Below, piece after piece: positions 47,127 to 56,458 of a stretch of 64,000 nucleotides of DNA (positions are counted from its first letter, which is position 1; every line of letters begins with the position of its first letter). Made by a program: the position numbers and the translations under genes. Under the pieces are notes generated by a model. The model was not told the DNA's origin and searched no databases. It worked only from the letters and a program-made list of their open reading frames with translations. Origin of the DNA: VMDJ01 sp038144195 (GTDB taxonomy: Bacteria > Pseudomonadota > Gammaproteobacteria > Chromatiales > Chromatiaceae); contig JAYQNH010000002.1 in the NCBI GenBank assembly GCA_038144195.1, forward strand, positions 434,001-498,000, read 5' to 3'.

Positions 47127-48108
47127 ATGGCCAGTCAGACGCAGAATATTCAGCTCAATGACGACGGAAGCCTCCGTCACTTTCTGACTATTGACGGTCT
47201 TAACAAAAACATTCTCACCCAGATTCTTGATACTGCCGAGTCATTCGCAGTACTCCCCGGTCGTCCAATTAAGAAGGTGCCTGCACTACGCGGCCGCATC
47301 ATCACGAACCTGTTTTTGAGAACAGCACACGCACGCGCACAACCTTTGAGTTGGCAGCGAAGCGACCTCTGCTGACGTACTCAACTTCAACATCAGCACC
47401 TCAGCGACATCAAAAGGTGAAACGCTACTCGACACCTTGCGTAATCTCGAAGCGATGCATAGCGAGATGTTTGTGGTACGTCACAATGCCTCAGGCGCAG
47501 CTCACTTCATTGCAGAACATGCAGCGCCAGGCATCTCAGTGATTAATGCAGGTGATGGACGTCACGCGCACCCAACCCAAGCGATGTTGGATATGTTCAC
47601 CATTCGCAAACACAAGGGTGACTTCACTCCGCTTCGCGTTGCGATTGTTGGCGACATCTTGCACTCGCGCGTTGCACGCTCACAGATCCTTGCACTGAAC
47701 ACGCTTGGTGTTACTGAAGTCCGCGTTGTCGGTCCTCGCACACTGATTCCAACCGATGCACGCGCACTTGGCGTACATGTCTATCACGACCTAGAAGAAG
47801 GTCTACGCGATGTTGATGTAGTGATCATGCTGCGCCTACAAAAAGAACGTATGGATGGCGCTTTACTACCAAGCGAAGAAGAATACTTTCAGCTCTATGG
47901 TCTGACCAATGAGCGACTCGCCTGTGCAAAACCAGATGCTATCGTGATGCATCCAGGTCCGATCAATCGCGGTGTCGAAATCGATTCGGAAGTTGCTGAC
48001 GGCCCTCGCTCGGTCATTCTCGAGCAGGTGAGTTACGGCATTGGCGTACGCATGGCGATCATGTCGATGTGTATGCAAAAACATCCAAGCGCCGGAGATG
48101 AGTCATGA
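47127..48108 (+). CDS. pyrB: Aspartate carbamoyltransferase catalytic subunit (two frameshifts)
   Basis: Carbamoylates aspartate, first committed pyrimidine step. Start MASQTQNIQLNDDG. The carbamoyl-phosphate loop is restored as FFENSTRTRTTFELAAKR when one T is added to the run 47313-47317; a second missing base lies near 47363-47368. Downstream: DGRHAHPTQAMLDMFT, VGDILHSRVARS, VIMLRLQKER and MHPGPINRGVEI. About 327 residues. It overlaps pyrC' by 4 bp. Confidence 0.93.
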
Positions 48109-49382
48109 ATATCAGCATCATCGGCGGACGTGTTATTGACCCTGCATCGAATACCGATGCCACACTTAACCTGCATATCAAAGACGAAACGCTGATCGCG
48201 ATTGGTGATACACCAAGCGACTTCTCGGCTGATCAAACCATCGATGCTACTGGCAAGATTGTCTGCCCAGGGCTTGTGGACATGGCAGCACATTTGCGCG
48301 AGCCAGGTCATACCGCCAAAGGCACGCTCGCCAGTGAAACGCTGGCTGCCGCTAAAGGTGGCATCACCACTCTGATCTGCACACCAGACACCGAGCCTTG
48401 CATTGATAGCCCAGCGGATATCGAATTTATTCATCGCATGGCACGTAAACTCTGCCAAGCACGTGTACTCACAGCAGCCGCGATGACTCAAGGTCTCGAA
48501 GGCAAACAGCTCGCAAGCATGGCAACATTGCGTAACTCAGGTTGCGTGGCTGTGAGTAACGCTCGCCGTCCACTAGCTAACACGCTGGTTGAACGTCGCG
48601 CGCTTGAATATGCCTCGACCTTCGACATGATTGTCTTCTTACATCCTGAAGACCCTCACCTCAAAGCTGGCGGTTGTGCTCACGAAGGCGCTGTCGCGAC
48701 TCGCTTAGGTCTACCTGGTGTTCCTAGTGCCGCCGAAACCGTGGCCGTCGCTCGTGATTTAGCCCTAGCTGAACACACCGGCGCTCGGATTCACTTCTGT
48801 ACTCTGTCAGCAGGTACCTCTGCACGCATGATAAGAGAGGCGAAAAAAGCAAAGATCGACTTGAGTGCCGATGTGGCTGCTCATCAGCTGCACCTCACCG
48901 AACAAGATATCGATGGTTTTGATGCTCAGTGCCATCTCGAGCCACCGCTGCGCACCTTGCAAGACCGCGATGCCCTACGTCGCGCCGTTGCCGATGGCAC
49001 CATTGCCGCTATCTGCTCTGATCACCAACCGCACGAGCCTGATGCGAAAGAAGCACCTTTCCCGGAGTCACAACCCGGTCTCTCTGGACTAGAAACACTC
49101 TTAGCACTCACCTTACGCTTGGTCGATGAAGGTGTAATGCCATTGAGCGACGCCTTAGCGCGCATCACCTGCGGACCGGCAGATCTCTTAAACCTACCTT
49201 ATGGTCGACTCGCCGAAGGCCTACCAGCCGATATCTGTATCTTTGATCCAGAAGCGCACTGGTCATTGACCTCACAGACCATGCTCAGCGCGGGTAAAAA
49301 CTCGCCTTTCCTAGGCTGGGAATTCAAAGGCAAGGTCACCCACACCGTTTTCAACGGCCATCTGGTATACCAAGCCGACTAA
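48105..49382 (+). CDS. Dihydroorotase-like protein lacking metal ligands (PyrC'-type ATCase subunit)
   Basis: 425 residues with a dihydroorotase fold. The first metal motif, HxH in active enzymes, reads DMAAHLREPG (first His replaced by Ala). The Asp of the AFxDDG segment is also changed (VAVSNARRP). HPED and SDHQPHEP are kept. In Pseudomonas such PyrC' chains are inactive but needed for the ATCase dodecamer. The 4-bp overlap with pyrB supports the same role. An active dihydroorotase should exist elsewhere. Confidence 0.88.
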   Translation: MNISIIGGRVIDPASNTDATLNLHIKDETLIAIGDTPSDFSADQTIDATGKIVCPGLVDMAAHLREPGHTAKGTLASETLAAAKGGITTLICTPDTEPCIDSPADIEFIHRMARKLCQARVLTAAAMTQGLEGKQLASMATLRNSGCVAVSNARRPLANTLVERRALEYASTFDMIVFLHPEDPHLKAGGCAHEGAVATRLGLPGVPSAAETVAVARDLALAEHTGARIHFCTLSAGTSARMIREAKKAKIDLSADVAAHQLHLTEQDIDGFDAQCHLEPPLRTLQDRDALRRAVADGTIAAICSDHQPHEPDAKEAPFPESQPGLSGLETLLALTLRLVDEGVMPLSDALARITCGPADLLNLPYGRLAEGLPADICIFDPEAHWSLTSQTMLSAGKNSPFLGWEFKGKVTHTVFNGHLVYQAD

Positions 49383-49500
49383 ACCACCGTCTTTTGCGCT
49401 AGATCAAACAGCGCTCGCGTAAGTTTCTCTATAGTCGTTCTCACAGTTCGGACTCTCTCCTCCGATGTGAACAAATCCATATCTCGAACGAACTGACTGA

Positions 49501-49529
49501 CCGCCATCGCCCCCTTTGGCGGTTTTTTT
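49501..49529 (+). terminator. Terminator after pyrC'
   Basis: Stem CCGCCA/TGGCGG followed immediately by TTTTTTT. It closes the pyrRBC' transcript. Confidence 0.8.
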
Positions 49530-49568
49530 GCTCGTGATTCAGCAGACCGCGCTGCTATGATTCGGGCC

Positions 49569-49937
49569 ATGAGCACTCAGCACGTTGTTATTTTTGGCGC
49601 TAGCCCAAAACCCGCACGTTATGCCAATCAGGCACAACGTTTACTCACTCAACATGGACATCGCGTCACACCTGTTCATCCCAAGTTTCCAGAGATCGAT
49701 GGCCTTCCGGTCACCCATCAGCTCGGTGATATCACAGAGGCTGTCGACACCCTGACCCTCTACGTTGGTACTGACAGACTGGTAGAACATATCGACTCGA
49801 TTGTCTCGTTAAAGCCAGGTCGCGTGATCTTCAATCCCGGAACTGAATCAGATCCACTGCAAAGCGCTTTAGATGCAGCGAATATCGACTGGTTTGAAGC
49901 ATGTACTTTAGTGATGCTGAAAACTGATCAGTTTTAA
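49569..49937 (+). CDS. CoA-binding (YccU-like) domain protein
   Basis: 122 residues. Rossmann-type CoA_binding fold: VVIFGASPKPARYANQA, then HGHRVTPVHPKFPEIDGLP. Possibly binds CoA; role unknown. Start chosen at MSTQHVV. Its stop overlaps the greB start (TAATG). Confidence 0.8.
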   Translation: MSTQHVVIFGASPKPARYANQAQRLLTQHGHRVTPVHPKFPEIDGLPVTHQLGDITEAVDTLTLYVGTDRLVEHIDSIVSLKPGRVIFNPGTESDPLQSALDAANIDWFEACTLVMLKTDQF

Positions 49938-50433
49938 TGGGGCGTTATCGACCACCCAGCGAACCTAAATCACCCTACATCACCAAAGACGGGTACGAGG
50001 CATTACGCGCTGAAGAAAAAGCCTTATGGGCAAAGCGACGCGTGAGGTGGTGAAAATTTTATCCGCGGCGGCGGCAGAAGGTGATCGCTCAGAGAATGCT
50101 GAATACATCTATCGCAAAAAACAGTTACGCGAGATGGATCGTCGCATTCGTTATCTACAAACTCGCTTACCTAACCTCAAAGTGGTCGACCAAAAGCCAA
50201 GTAACTGCGATCAAGTCTTCTTTGGTGCTTACGTCACCCTACTGAGCCTGCAAGATATCGAGATCACCTATCGTATTGTCGGTCCTGACGAGTTTAGTCC
50301 AGAGAAAAACTGGATCAGCATGGACTCACCCATGGCCAAAGCATTAATGAAGCGTGAGATCGACGAGGTGATTAAAGTGCACTTACCCGAAGGTGAAGCC
50401 GAGTTTGAAATTCTCGAAGTGCGCTACGACTAA
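49937..50433 (+). CDS. greB: Transcription elongation factor GreB (frameshifted)
   Basis: Rescues backtracked RNA polymerase. N-terminal coiled coil: SPYITKDGYEALRAEEKALW, then GDRSENAEYIYRKKQLREMD with the acidic tip. C-terminal FKBP-like domain with FFGAYVTL and ISMDSPMAKALM. One G is missing in GGG at 50028-50030; restoring it joins ALW to GKATREVVKIL. Full length about 165 residues. Without correction only the last 135 residues form a frame. Confidence 0.9.
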
Positions 50434-50654
50434 CGCACATAGCCGAATATCGCAGCCAATAGATAAGCCACACTACTGAGCACCAAACCCGCACTCCAAA
50501 CCTGTAGCCATAACACCCGACCATGGCGACCTAAGAACCACAAGATCACGCCAATAATCAGCGCAAGAAAGACTGTAAAGTTCAGCATAAAATGCAAACT
50601 TTCAGCTTCGGAATACACCGTCATCGGTTGTTCAGTGGTCGTGTTGTAACGCAT
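50430..50654 (-). CDS. Small membrane protein (74 aa)
   Basis: Two hydrophobic segments (FTVFLALIIGVILWFLG and VWSAGLVLSSVAYLLAAIFG) suggest an inner-membrane hairpin. The 3' end overlaps greB by 4 bp, convergently. No known family recognised. An in-frame internal Met at residue 11 is an alternative start. Confidence 0.6.
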   Translation of the reverse strand: MRYNTTTEQPMTVYSEAESLHFMLNFTVFLALIIGVILWFLGRHGRVLWLQVWSAGLVLSSVAYLLAAIFGYVR

Positions 50655-50717
50655 GGCATCTATTCTAAACTCTGGGTGTATAGACTATGACGTGCCAAAT
50701 ACCCCTGTGCAATGCCT

Positions 50718-50746
50718 CTTGATTAAACGACCAAGACACCCCACAT
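50718..50746 (+). promoter_or_regulatory. Putative heat-shock (sigma-32) promoter of htpX
   Basis: CTTGATT, 14 bases, then CCCCACAT closely match the sigma-32 consensus (CTTGAAA, 11-15 bases, CCCCATNT). It lies 30 bp before htpX, a known sigma-32 target in other proteobacteria. Confidence 0.65.
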
Positions 50747-50776
50747 TATCGTTATCAAATTTTTAGGAGATTCCTC

Positions 50777-51643
50777 GTGCGTATCTTGTTGTTCTTACTG
50801 ACGAATGCCGCCATTTTGGTGGTCATTAGCATTACCTTTAGTCTGCTTGGCTTTGACGGCTTACTGGCGCAAAACGGTGTCGATCTCAACCTAAATGCTC
50901 TATTGGTGTATTCGGCAATCATCGGCTTCAGCGGTTCGATCATTTCGCTATTCATGTCGAAAGGTATGGCCAAACGCGGCATGGGTGTTCACCTTATTGA
51001 ACAGCCATCAACAGCTGATGAGCGTTGGCTAGTTGATACCGTGGCTAAACAAGCTAAAGACGCTGGTATCGGAATGCCAGAGGTCGGCATCTTCGAAGGT
51101 CCAGCGAATGCTTTTGCAACAGGTTGGAATCGTAACGATGCACTTGTTGCTGTTTCGACAGGCTTGCTGCAACAAATGAATAAAGATGAAGTCGAAGCGG
51201 TACTTGCTCACGAAGTCAGTCACGTTGCAAATGGCGACATGGTCACACTTGCTTTAGTACAAGGCGTGGTAAATACCTTTGTTGTTTTACTTTCTCGAGT
51301 AATTGGTCACTTCGTTGATCGTGTGATTTTGAAAAACGAGCGCGGCCATGGCATCGGCTTTTTCATCACCTCACTGATCGCTCAGGTTGTGTTGAGCTTC
51401 CTGGCATCCGCTATCGTGATGTGGTTCTCACGTCGTCGTGAATACCGTGCTGATGAAGGCGGCGCCAACCTCGCCGGTACAGACAAAATGATTTCGGCAT
51501 TGAAGCGTTTACAACAAGCACACACTGAAGCCTTGCCAGATGAAATGGCTGCCTTTGGTATCAGTAGCGGTGGATTGCAGAAGCTGTTCTCAAGTCATCC
51601 TCGACTTGAAGATCGTATCGCTGCGCTTGAGCAGATGCGCTAA
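50777..51643 (+). CDS. htpX: Heat shock protease HtpX
   Basis: 288 residues, zinc metalloprotease of the inner membrane. Four hydrophobic segments (about 1-20, 32-54, 155-178, 190-212) and the HEVSH zinc motif, third ligand Glu in YRADEGGA. It degrades misfolded membrane proteins. The start is GTG with TAGGAG 9 bases upstream. A sigma-32-like promoter precedes it. Confidence 0.94.
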   Translation: MRILLFLLTNAAILVVISITFSLLGFDGLLAQNGVDLNLNALLVYSAIIGFSGSIISLFMSKGMAKRGMGVHLIEQPSTADERWLVDTVAKQAKDAGIGMPEVGIFEGPANAFATGWNRNDALVAVSTGLLQQMNKDEVEAVLAHEVSHVANGDMVTLALVQGVVNTFVVLLSRVIGHFVDRVILKNERGHGIGFFITSLIAQVVLSFLASAIVMWFSRRREYRADEGGANLAGTDKMISALKRLQQAHTEALPDEMAAFGISSGGLQKLFSSHPRLEDRIAALEQMR

Positions 51644-51646
51644 AAC

Positions 51647-51904
51647 TTAAGAGTGTTTGTGGTTGTCATCCTCATGGCAACCACAGCCCTCACGAGGTGG
51701 TACAGGATCAACACCACCTTCCGCCCAAGGGTGACAACGCCCAATTCGCTTCAATCCCATCCAGAGCCCTTTGATCGGCCCCCATGTCTCAAGCGCCTGC
51801 ATCATGTATGACGAGCAGGTAGGATAGTAACGGCAGCTACTGCCGAGCACCGGGCTGATAAATAATTGATAGAAACGCACTAGCGCCATCAGTATCCTTT
51901 TCAT
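51647..51904 (-). CDS. yidD: Membrane protein insertion efficiency factor YidD
   Basis: 85 residues with the conserved CRYYPTCSSYMMQAL and KRIGRCHPWAEGGVDPVP. Normally sits between rnpA and yidC; here it is away from them and convergent to htpX (3-bp gap). Cys/His-rich tail CGCHEDDNHKH. Confidence 0.92.
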   Translation of the reverse strand: MKRILMALVRFYQLFISPVLGSSCRYYPTCSSYMMQALETWGPIKGLWMGLKRIGRCHPWAEGGVDPVPPREGCGCHEDDNHKHS

Positions 51905-51933
51905 TTGCGTATTAGATCATTCTCACCAAACTT

Positions 51934-52493
51934 ATGTCAGGTAGCTTATTTATCTCACCCATGTCGATCAGCGATAGCTGCGATATCCCCAGATGCTCGA
52001 GGTTCTCGAATCGCTCAACATGGTGGCAGAACCCATCAACCAAAACCCTTTACTGCATAGCTATCGCGCTGGCGATGGGTTTGCGCAACACGTTATCTAT
52101 GCCGGTTGTTCGCCTTATCTCAAGTTCGAGCCCGAGAATGAGACCGATACCGCGTTTTGCCATGTCGCGTTGCATGCAAGCTCAACCATCCCTTTGGTCC
52201 TGACAGGTAAAAATACGACCAAACCTCGATGCCCTCATTGTCGTGCACGCGTTAATGAGTGGTCATTGATGCTTGATACACCAAGCCATCAGTGTGGAAA
52301 ATGCGGCGAGTCCTTTTCTCCTGCCGAATATGATTGGCGCCAACAAGCCGCCATTGGCCGTTGTTTTATCGAGTTACGTAATGTCTTCCCAAGCGAAGCC
52401 ACACCCAGTGACAAATTGATGGCTTTGCTTAAAGAGAAAACCGGTTTTGAATGGCGGCATGCCTGGGCAGGCGCAACAAACGCTCAATCGTAA
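51934..52493 (+). CDS. Conserved zinc-ribbon hypothetical protein (frameshifted)
   Basis: Reconstructed start MSGSLFISPMSISDSCDIP joins MLEVLESLNMVAEPI when one C is added to CCCC at 51987-51990. Without correction translation could start at 51993. It contains a zinc ribbon (CPHC and CGKC) and WRQQAAIGRCFIELRNVFPSE. The family is conserved in gammaproteobacteria with unknown role. About 187 residues. Confidence 0.65.
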
Positions 52494-53264
52494 AGACCAT
52501 CCGGCACAATCACGTCGATACTGATCGGCAAATGATCACTCAAGGGGTAATCCACCACTTCTGCATTCTCGACCTGTAAATTATTCGATACCAAGATGTG
52601 ATCAATCCGTCGGATCGGCGCCCAACTGGGAAAGGTCGGCTGACTACATGCTGGTGAGCTCAATGCATTACTTTCGATAAAACCGCGCACTTCACGCGAG
52701 TCGCATCCTGCATTGAGATCACCCATCACAATTAAATTAGCGGAATCCCGTGTGAGCTCACTAATGAAATCGAGCTGTCGCTGACGCTGACGACGCGACA
52801 AGGCCAAATGCATACTGCAGATTCGTAAGGCATTACGGCCCGTGCCAAATTCCATCAGCATGGCGCCGCGACCATTACCGGGTGGCAGCCGATGATTGCT
52901 CACTTGACTAGGCTGAATGCGACTAATCAAGCCATTGCTGTTTTGCGCCAACATCCCGATATCGCGATTCACTTGTCGGTACCAATAATGATGCCCAGAC
53001 TGACGTGCAAGATATTCGGTCATATCAAGAAAGCCAGTACGCAGACTTCCCTGAATCGACTTCTTGTAATCCAATCACATCATATTCAGTCAGTATCTTT
53101 GCGATCGCTTGTAGATTCACCACGCGACCACGGTGTGGCAAGACATGCCTCCAGCCACGCGTAACATAGTGTCGATAACGATTGGTTTCGATGCCCGCTT
53201 GAATGTTATAGCTAAGCAGACGCAGCTTCTGCCCGGGCACCAAAGAAGCTGCGTCTGTAGTCAT
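52484..53264 (-). CDS. Endonuclease/exonuclease/phosphatase family protein (frameshifted)
   Basis: EEP-fold metal-dependent hydrolase. N-terminal LRLLSYNIQAG and GLQEVDSG hold metal-binding Asn and Glu. C-terminal GDLNAGCDSREV, RIDHILVSNN and PLSDHLPISIDV hold the catalytic Asp and His. An extra C in CCC (plus strand) at 53049-53051 splits the two parts. About 260 residues, no signal peptide. Substrate unknown. Adjacent to dsbA on the same strand. Confidence 0.85.
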
Positions 53265-53897
53265 TTACTGCGCTTTACGAGCGTCGCGTACTTTATCGGT
53301 CAGCATGTCGGTCATCTCTAACATGCTCTCAAAGGTATGGCCTCGACCACTCTTATAACGACCATCAACCACCAATGAAGGAACTCCATTGATGCCATAA
53401 CGACGCATTAAGCTCGCTGCACGATTGCTCTTAGATGCCACAGCGAATGATTTCATCGCAGCGTCAAACGCCTTCATATCCACGCCTTCTCTCGCAAGGA
53501 AGGCATCAAGATCTTCACGCGTCTTCATGCCATTACGGTTCTCATGGATCTCGTGGAAAAATGCATCATGAATACGATCTAACTCACCCATCGATTCGAG
53601 TGCGTAAAACGCTTAGCCATGCATATTGGTATGACGACCAAACATCGCTGGCACTTTGATGAATTCAACATCAGCCGCTTTAGACTTTTTCCACTTCGCA
53701 ACGTGTGGCTCAAAGTTGTAGCAATGTGGGCAACTAAACATAAAGAACTCAAGCACCTCAATCTTATCGCCCACCTTGCCTTGAGGTGGCTGAGGTGAAA
53801 GTTGCTCGTAATGTTTACCTTCTTCGAAGGTCATTGCTGATAATGCCGTTGAAACGATCAACATGGCAGCTAATCCGAATAATTTAAATGCTCTCAC
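53265..53897 (-). CDS. dsbA: Thiol:disulfide interchange protein DsbA (in-frame stop)
   Basis: Periplasmic disulfide oxidase. Signal peptide (FGLAAMLIVSTALSA), active site FSCPHCYNFEP, cis-Pro loop NGVPSLVVDG. The two halves are in the same frame, separated by TAA at 53613-53615 (TNMHG-stop-AFYALESMGELDR). The site normally codes an ordinary residue, so a base substitution (for example from AAA) is implied, unlike the indels elsewhere. Full length would be 210 residues. Confidence 0.9.
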
Positions 53898-54005
53898 GCT
53901 TTGCTCCTTAAACTTTTTTTGTACTTTTTAGAGACAGCATCGACTGCCAAGTTCCATGTAACGAGTTTAACCATCTAGTGACTGAATAACACCTGAATGA
54001 CAGGC

Positions 54006-54037
54006 AAAAAAAAGCCCCGTCAGAGACGGGGCTTTTT
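54006..54037 (-). terminator. Terminator after cytochrome c4 gene
   Basis: Stem AGCCCCGTC/GACGGGGCT with flanking A8 and T5 runs. It works for the minus-strand gene that ends at 54050 and may function in both directions. Confidence 0.85.
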
Positions 54038-54049
54038 CAAATCTTCCGA

Positions 54050-54655
54050 TTAACGTAAGCCTTGAATGTACTGCGCTACCGCATTCATCTCCGCTTCGCT
54101 CATCTTGCTCGCCACAACACGCATCATTGAACCCGCATCGTTAGCACGCTCACCTTTAGCGAATAACTTCAATTGCGCCACTGTGTAATCCGCATGCTGA
54201 CCTGACAACTTGGGGAAGCGCGCTTGTGGGTTACCTGCACCGGTAGGACCGTGACATGCTGCACATGCTGCTACACCAGAACCTTCATTACCTGCACGGT
54301 AGATTGCCTGACCAAGCTCAACTTGATCTTCAGCCGCCTTGACCTGATTACCGGTTTGACTTGCGTAGAACGCAGCCAAATCCATCATGTCTTGCTCGCT
54401 CAATGCAGCAACCATTGCCATCATTGTTGCGTTAGCGCGCTTACCGTTTTTGAATTCCATCAACTGCTTATACAAATAACCTTCACCTTGACCGGCGATT
54501 TTAGGGAAAGTCGGTGCAGCGGCATTGCCGTCCATACCGTGACAACCTGCACAAGTCGCAGATTTTTCTTTACCGCTAGCTGCATCACCTGCTGCTAACG
54601 CAGAACCCGCAAATGCGAAAGAAACCAAAGAAGCAATCAATAGGATGTTTTTCAT
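54050..54655 (-). CDS. Cytochrome c4, di-haem
   Basis: 201 residues. Signal peptide (IASLVSFAFAGSALA) and two haem motifs, CAGCHG and CAACHG, in two duplicated halves with Met ligands in MMAM and SMMRV regions. A periplasmic electron carrier to terminal oxidases. Order c4-dsbA-EEP protein is like Pseudomonas. Upstream is a degenerate FNR-like box. Confidence 0.93.
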   Translation of the reverse strand: MKNILLIASLVSFAFAGSALAAGDAASGKEKSATCAGCHGMDGNAAAPTFPKIAGQGEGYLYKQLMEFKNGKRANATMMAMVAALSEQDMMDLAAFYASQTGNQVKAAEDQVELGQAIYRAGNEGSGVAACAACHGPTGAGNPQARFPKLSGQHADYTVAQLKLFAKGERANDAGSMMRVVASKMSEAEMNAVAQYIQGLR

Positions 54656-54752
54656 ATCTAATACCCAGGAACAACTAATGTTTTCGGAGTGAAATCAGGT
54701 CGTGATTATAAGGAAACTCTGATTCTCTTGCGAAAAATTTTTCCGAATTGAA

Positions 54753-54766
54753 CTGATTTAGTTCAA
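54753..54766. promoter_or_regulatory. Degenerate FNR-like site upstream of cytochrome c4 gene
   Basis: CTGATTTAGTTCAA matches 8 of 10 positions of TTGATnnnnATCAA and is embedded in a longer palindrome (TTGAACT/AGTTCAA, 54748-54766). It lies about 100 bp before the c4 start. Confidence 0.35.
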
Positions 54767-54773
54767 AGAAAGC

Positions 54774-54801
54774 AAAAAAAACGCCCCTTGGGGCGTTTTT
54801 T
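54774..54801 (-). terminator. Terminator after monohaem cytochrome c gene
   Basis: Stem ACGCCCC/GGGGCGT with TT-centre loop and flanking A and T runs, 17 bp past the stop of the minus-strand cytochrome. Confidence 0.85.
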
Positions 54802-54818
54802 TACGCTAAGTCTATGAA

Positions 54819-55126
54819 TTACTTCATAGTTCCTACGTATGCTGCAATGTTATCGATGTCAGCAGCAGACAAACCAGCAGTCATCGCCTGCATAGTCGCA
54901 TTTGAAATTGCACCAGATTTGTAGCCGTTCAATTTGCCAGCGATATCAGCAGCGCTTTGACCAGCAATTTTGGGTAACCTAATGCTGCATTACCAGCACC
55001 TGATGCGCCGTGGCAACCTGAACATACTGCAAATTTAGCTTTACCTGCTGCTGCATCACCTGCAACCGCTGAGCCGAAACCTGCAACCATTGCTAATACA
55101 GCAACTGACATTACGATTTTTTTCAT
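54819..55126 (-). CDS. Monohaem cytochrome c5-like protein (frameshifted)
   Basis: Signal peptide (SVAVLAMVAGFGSAVA), one haem motif CSGCHG, and C-terminal helix DIDNIAAYVGTMK with Met ligand region ATMQAMTAGLS. One A is missing from AAAA (plus-strand TTTT 54968-54971); restoring it gives YPKIAGQSAADIAGKL. About 102 residues. Probably a periplasmic carrier. An FNR-like box lies 70 bp upstream. Confidence 0.9.
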
Positions 55127-55195
55127 TTTTGATTTCTCCTAAGAGCTTGTCAAGCAAGCATTTGCCTTAATCAAGACGAATTCTTTTTTTGTGTT

Positions 55196-55209
55196 CTGAT
55201 TTATATCAG
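55196..55209. promoter_or_regulatory. FNR/Anr-like site upstream of the c5-like cytochrome
   Basis: CTGATTTATATCAG matches TTGATnnnnATCAA except for the two outermost bases and is a perfect palindrome. Position about 70 bp before the start codon fits activation from around -41. Confidence 0.5.
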
Positions 55210-55232
55210 AGCACAGATTCAGTCGCAACGGC

Positions 55233-55672
55233 TTAACGCTGCGTCGTCAGCATCCATCGATATGCTGTTGGCTGCCCATTTAACTGCCCTTTAAGCAAAA
55301 ACTGCCAATGCATCTCATTTTGGGTGCATATCGGTAGTATTAGAGTAGCCGAGCTTGCCTGAACGCTAACTGAACGAAACTCAGCCCGCGTCAGCCCCAT
55401 TTCCATCTCCAACCCAGTCACCTCAAGGGCCTCTGGGGCAAAGAATCCGCTCTTACTGCTCACCTGAATCTGGTGCTCGCTCATCACGCCGATGGGGCAG
55501 GTGTCACAGAGACTGAAATATCACCCTCAGCTGTGGTGATCTGACAACGACCCTGCGACAGCTCACAGCGCACCTCGGTGCTCATCACCTCTTCTGGTGC
55601 TAACCACCATCGCGTCAGCCCACCGGCAATCAACACCAACGCGACAAAAAGGAAAGCTAGCTTAGTCTGCAT
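55233..55672 (-). CDS. Conserved hypothetical membrane-anchored protein (frameshifted)
   Basis: N-terminal anchor (LAFLFVALVLIAGGLTRWW), then a beta-rich domain. The frame breaks at GGGG 55494-55497 (plus strand); adding one base joins VSVTPAP to IGVMSEHQIQVSS. The C-terminus has ILPICTQNEMHWQFLL, a pattern in short gammaproteobacterial proteins of unknown role. About 146 residues. The start MQTKLAF overlaps the pseudouridine synthase end by 11 bp. Confidence 0.65.
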
Positions 55673-56390
55673 CGGTACCCTTAAGAGACTGTGTCGCCAA
55701 TTCGATTTCATCGGGTGTTAGCTCACGCCATGCACCCGGTTTTAAATCAGCATCAAGGTGTAGCTGACCAATCTGGCTTCGATGCAAGGTCTCAACCTTA
55801 TTACCCAAGGCGGCAAACATACGCTTTACCTGGTGATAGCGGCCTTCGAATAAGGTCACTGTGACCTGTTGATCATCTACACGCTGAAGAACAGCCGGAC
55901 GTGTGAGCTTCTCCTCACCATCAAGCTTGATGCCATCAGAAAAGACTTTTTCCGCAGAAGGCACCAGAGGATCTGTCAAACCCACCTCATACACCTTACC
56001 GACAGCTCTGCGCGGTGAAGAAACACGATGCGACCAATCACCATCGTCAGTCATCAGCAGCAAACCGGTGGTATCGAGATCCAAGCGCCCCACGATATGC
56101 ACATCTCTCGACCATTCAGGTGGTAGCAAATCAATTACCGTGGAATACAAGCCATCTCGATTGGCGCACACCAAACCTGCCGGCTTATGCATCATCAGGT
56201 AGATGGGTGGCGCAACGTCCAATAGCTCGTCACCCCAGAATACCTCAGCGCCATCAGGAATTTGCGCAGCCGCTTTTTTGACCACCTCGCCGTTAACCCG
56301 GATCTCTCCACGACGGATCAAAATGCCCGCTTCTTTTCGACTAAGTTCCGTCGTTTGACTAACCCAACGATCAAGACGTCCGCTGGCCAT
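55662..56390 (-). CDS. rsuA: 16S rRNA pseudouridine synthase, RsuA family
   Basis: 242 residues. S4 domain at the N-terminus (RLDRWVSQTTELSRKEAGIL), catalytic Asp in GRLDLDTTGLLLMTDDG, and FEGRYHQVKRMFAALG. It isomerises uridine 516 in E. coli. RluB/RluE are paralogues but size and S4 domain favour RsuA. Confidence 0.88.
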   Translation of the reverse strand: MASGRLDRWVSQTTELSRKEAGILIRRGEIRVNGEVVKKAAAQIPDGAEVFWGDELLDVAPPIYLMMHKPAGLVCANRDGLYSTVIDLLPPEWSRDVHIVGRLDLDTTGLLLMTDDGDWSHRVSSPRRAVGKVYEVGLTDPLVPSAEKVFSDGIKLDGEEKLTRPAVLQRVDDQQVTVTLFEGRYHQVKRMFAALGNKVETLHRSQIGQLHLDADLKPGAWRELTPDEIELATQSLKGTDAD

Positions 56391-56458
56391 AATATATCTC
56401 TCTGCAAATCATTAAATAACATGATACCGAGCTTTCTCAGGCGCGATAAACTCAGACG

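Noticed and set aside
49379..49576. Minus-strand 65-codon frame overlapping the pyrC' end and the CoA-binding gene start
   Set aside because: It covers the terminator at 49501-49529, has no ribosome binding site and no family-like sequence.
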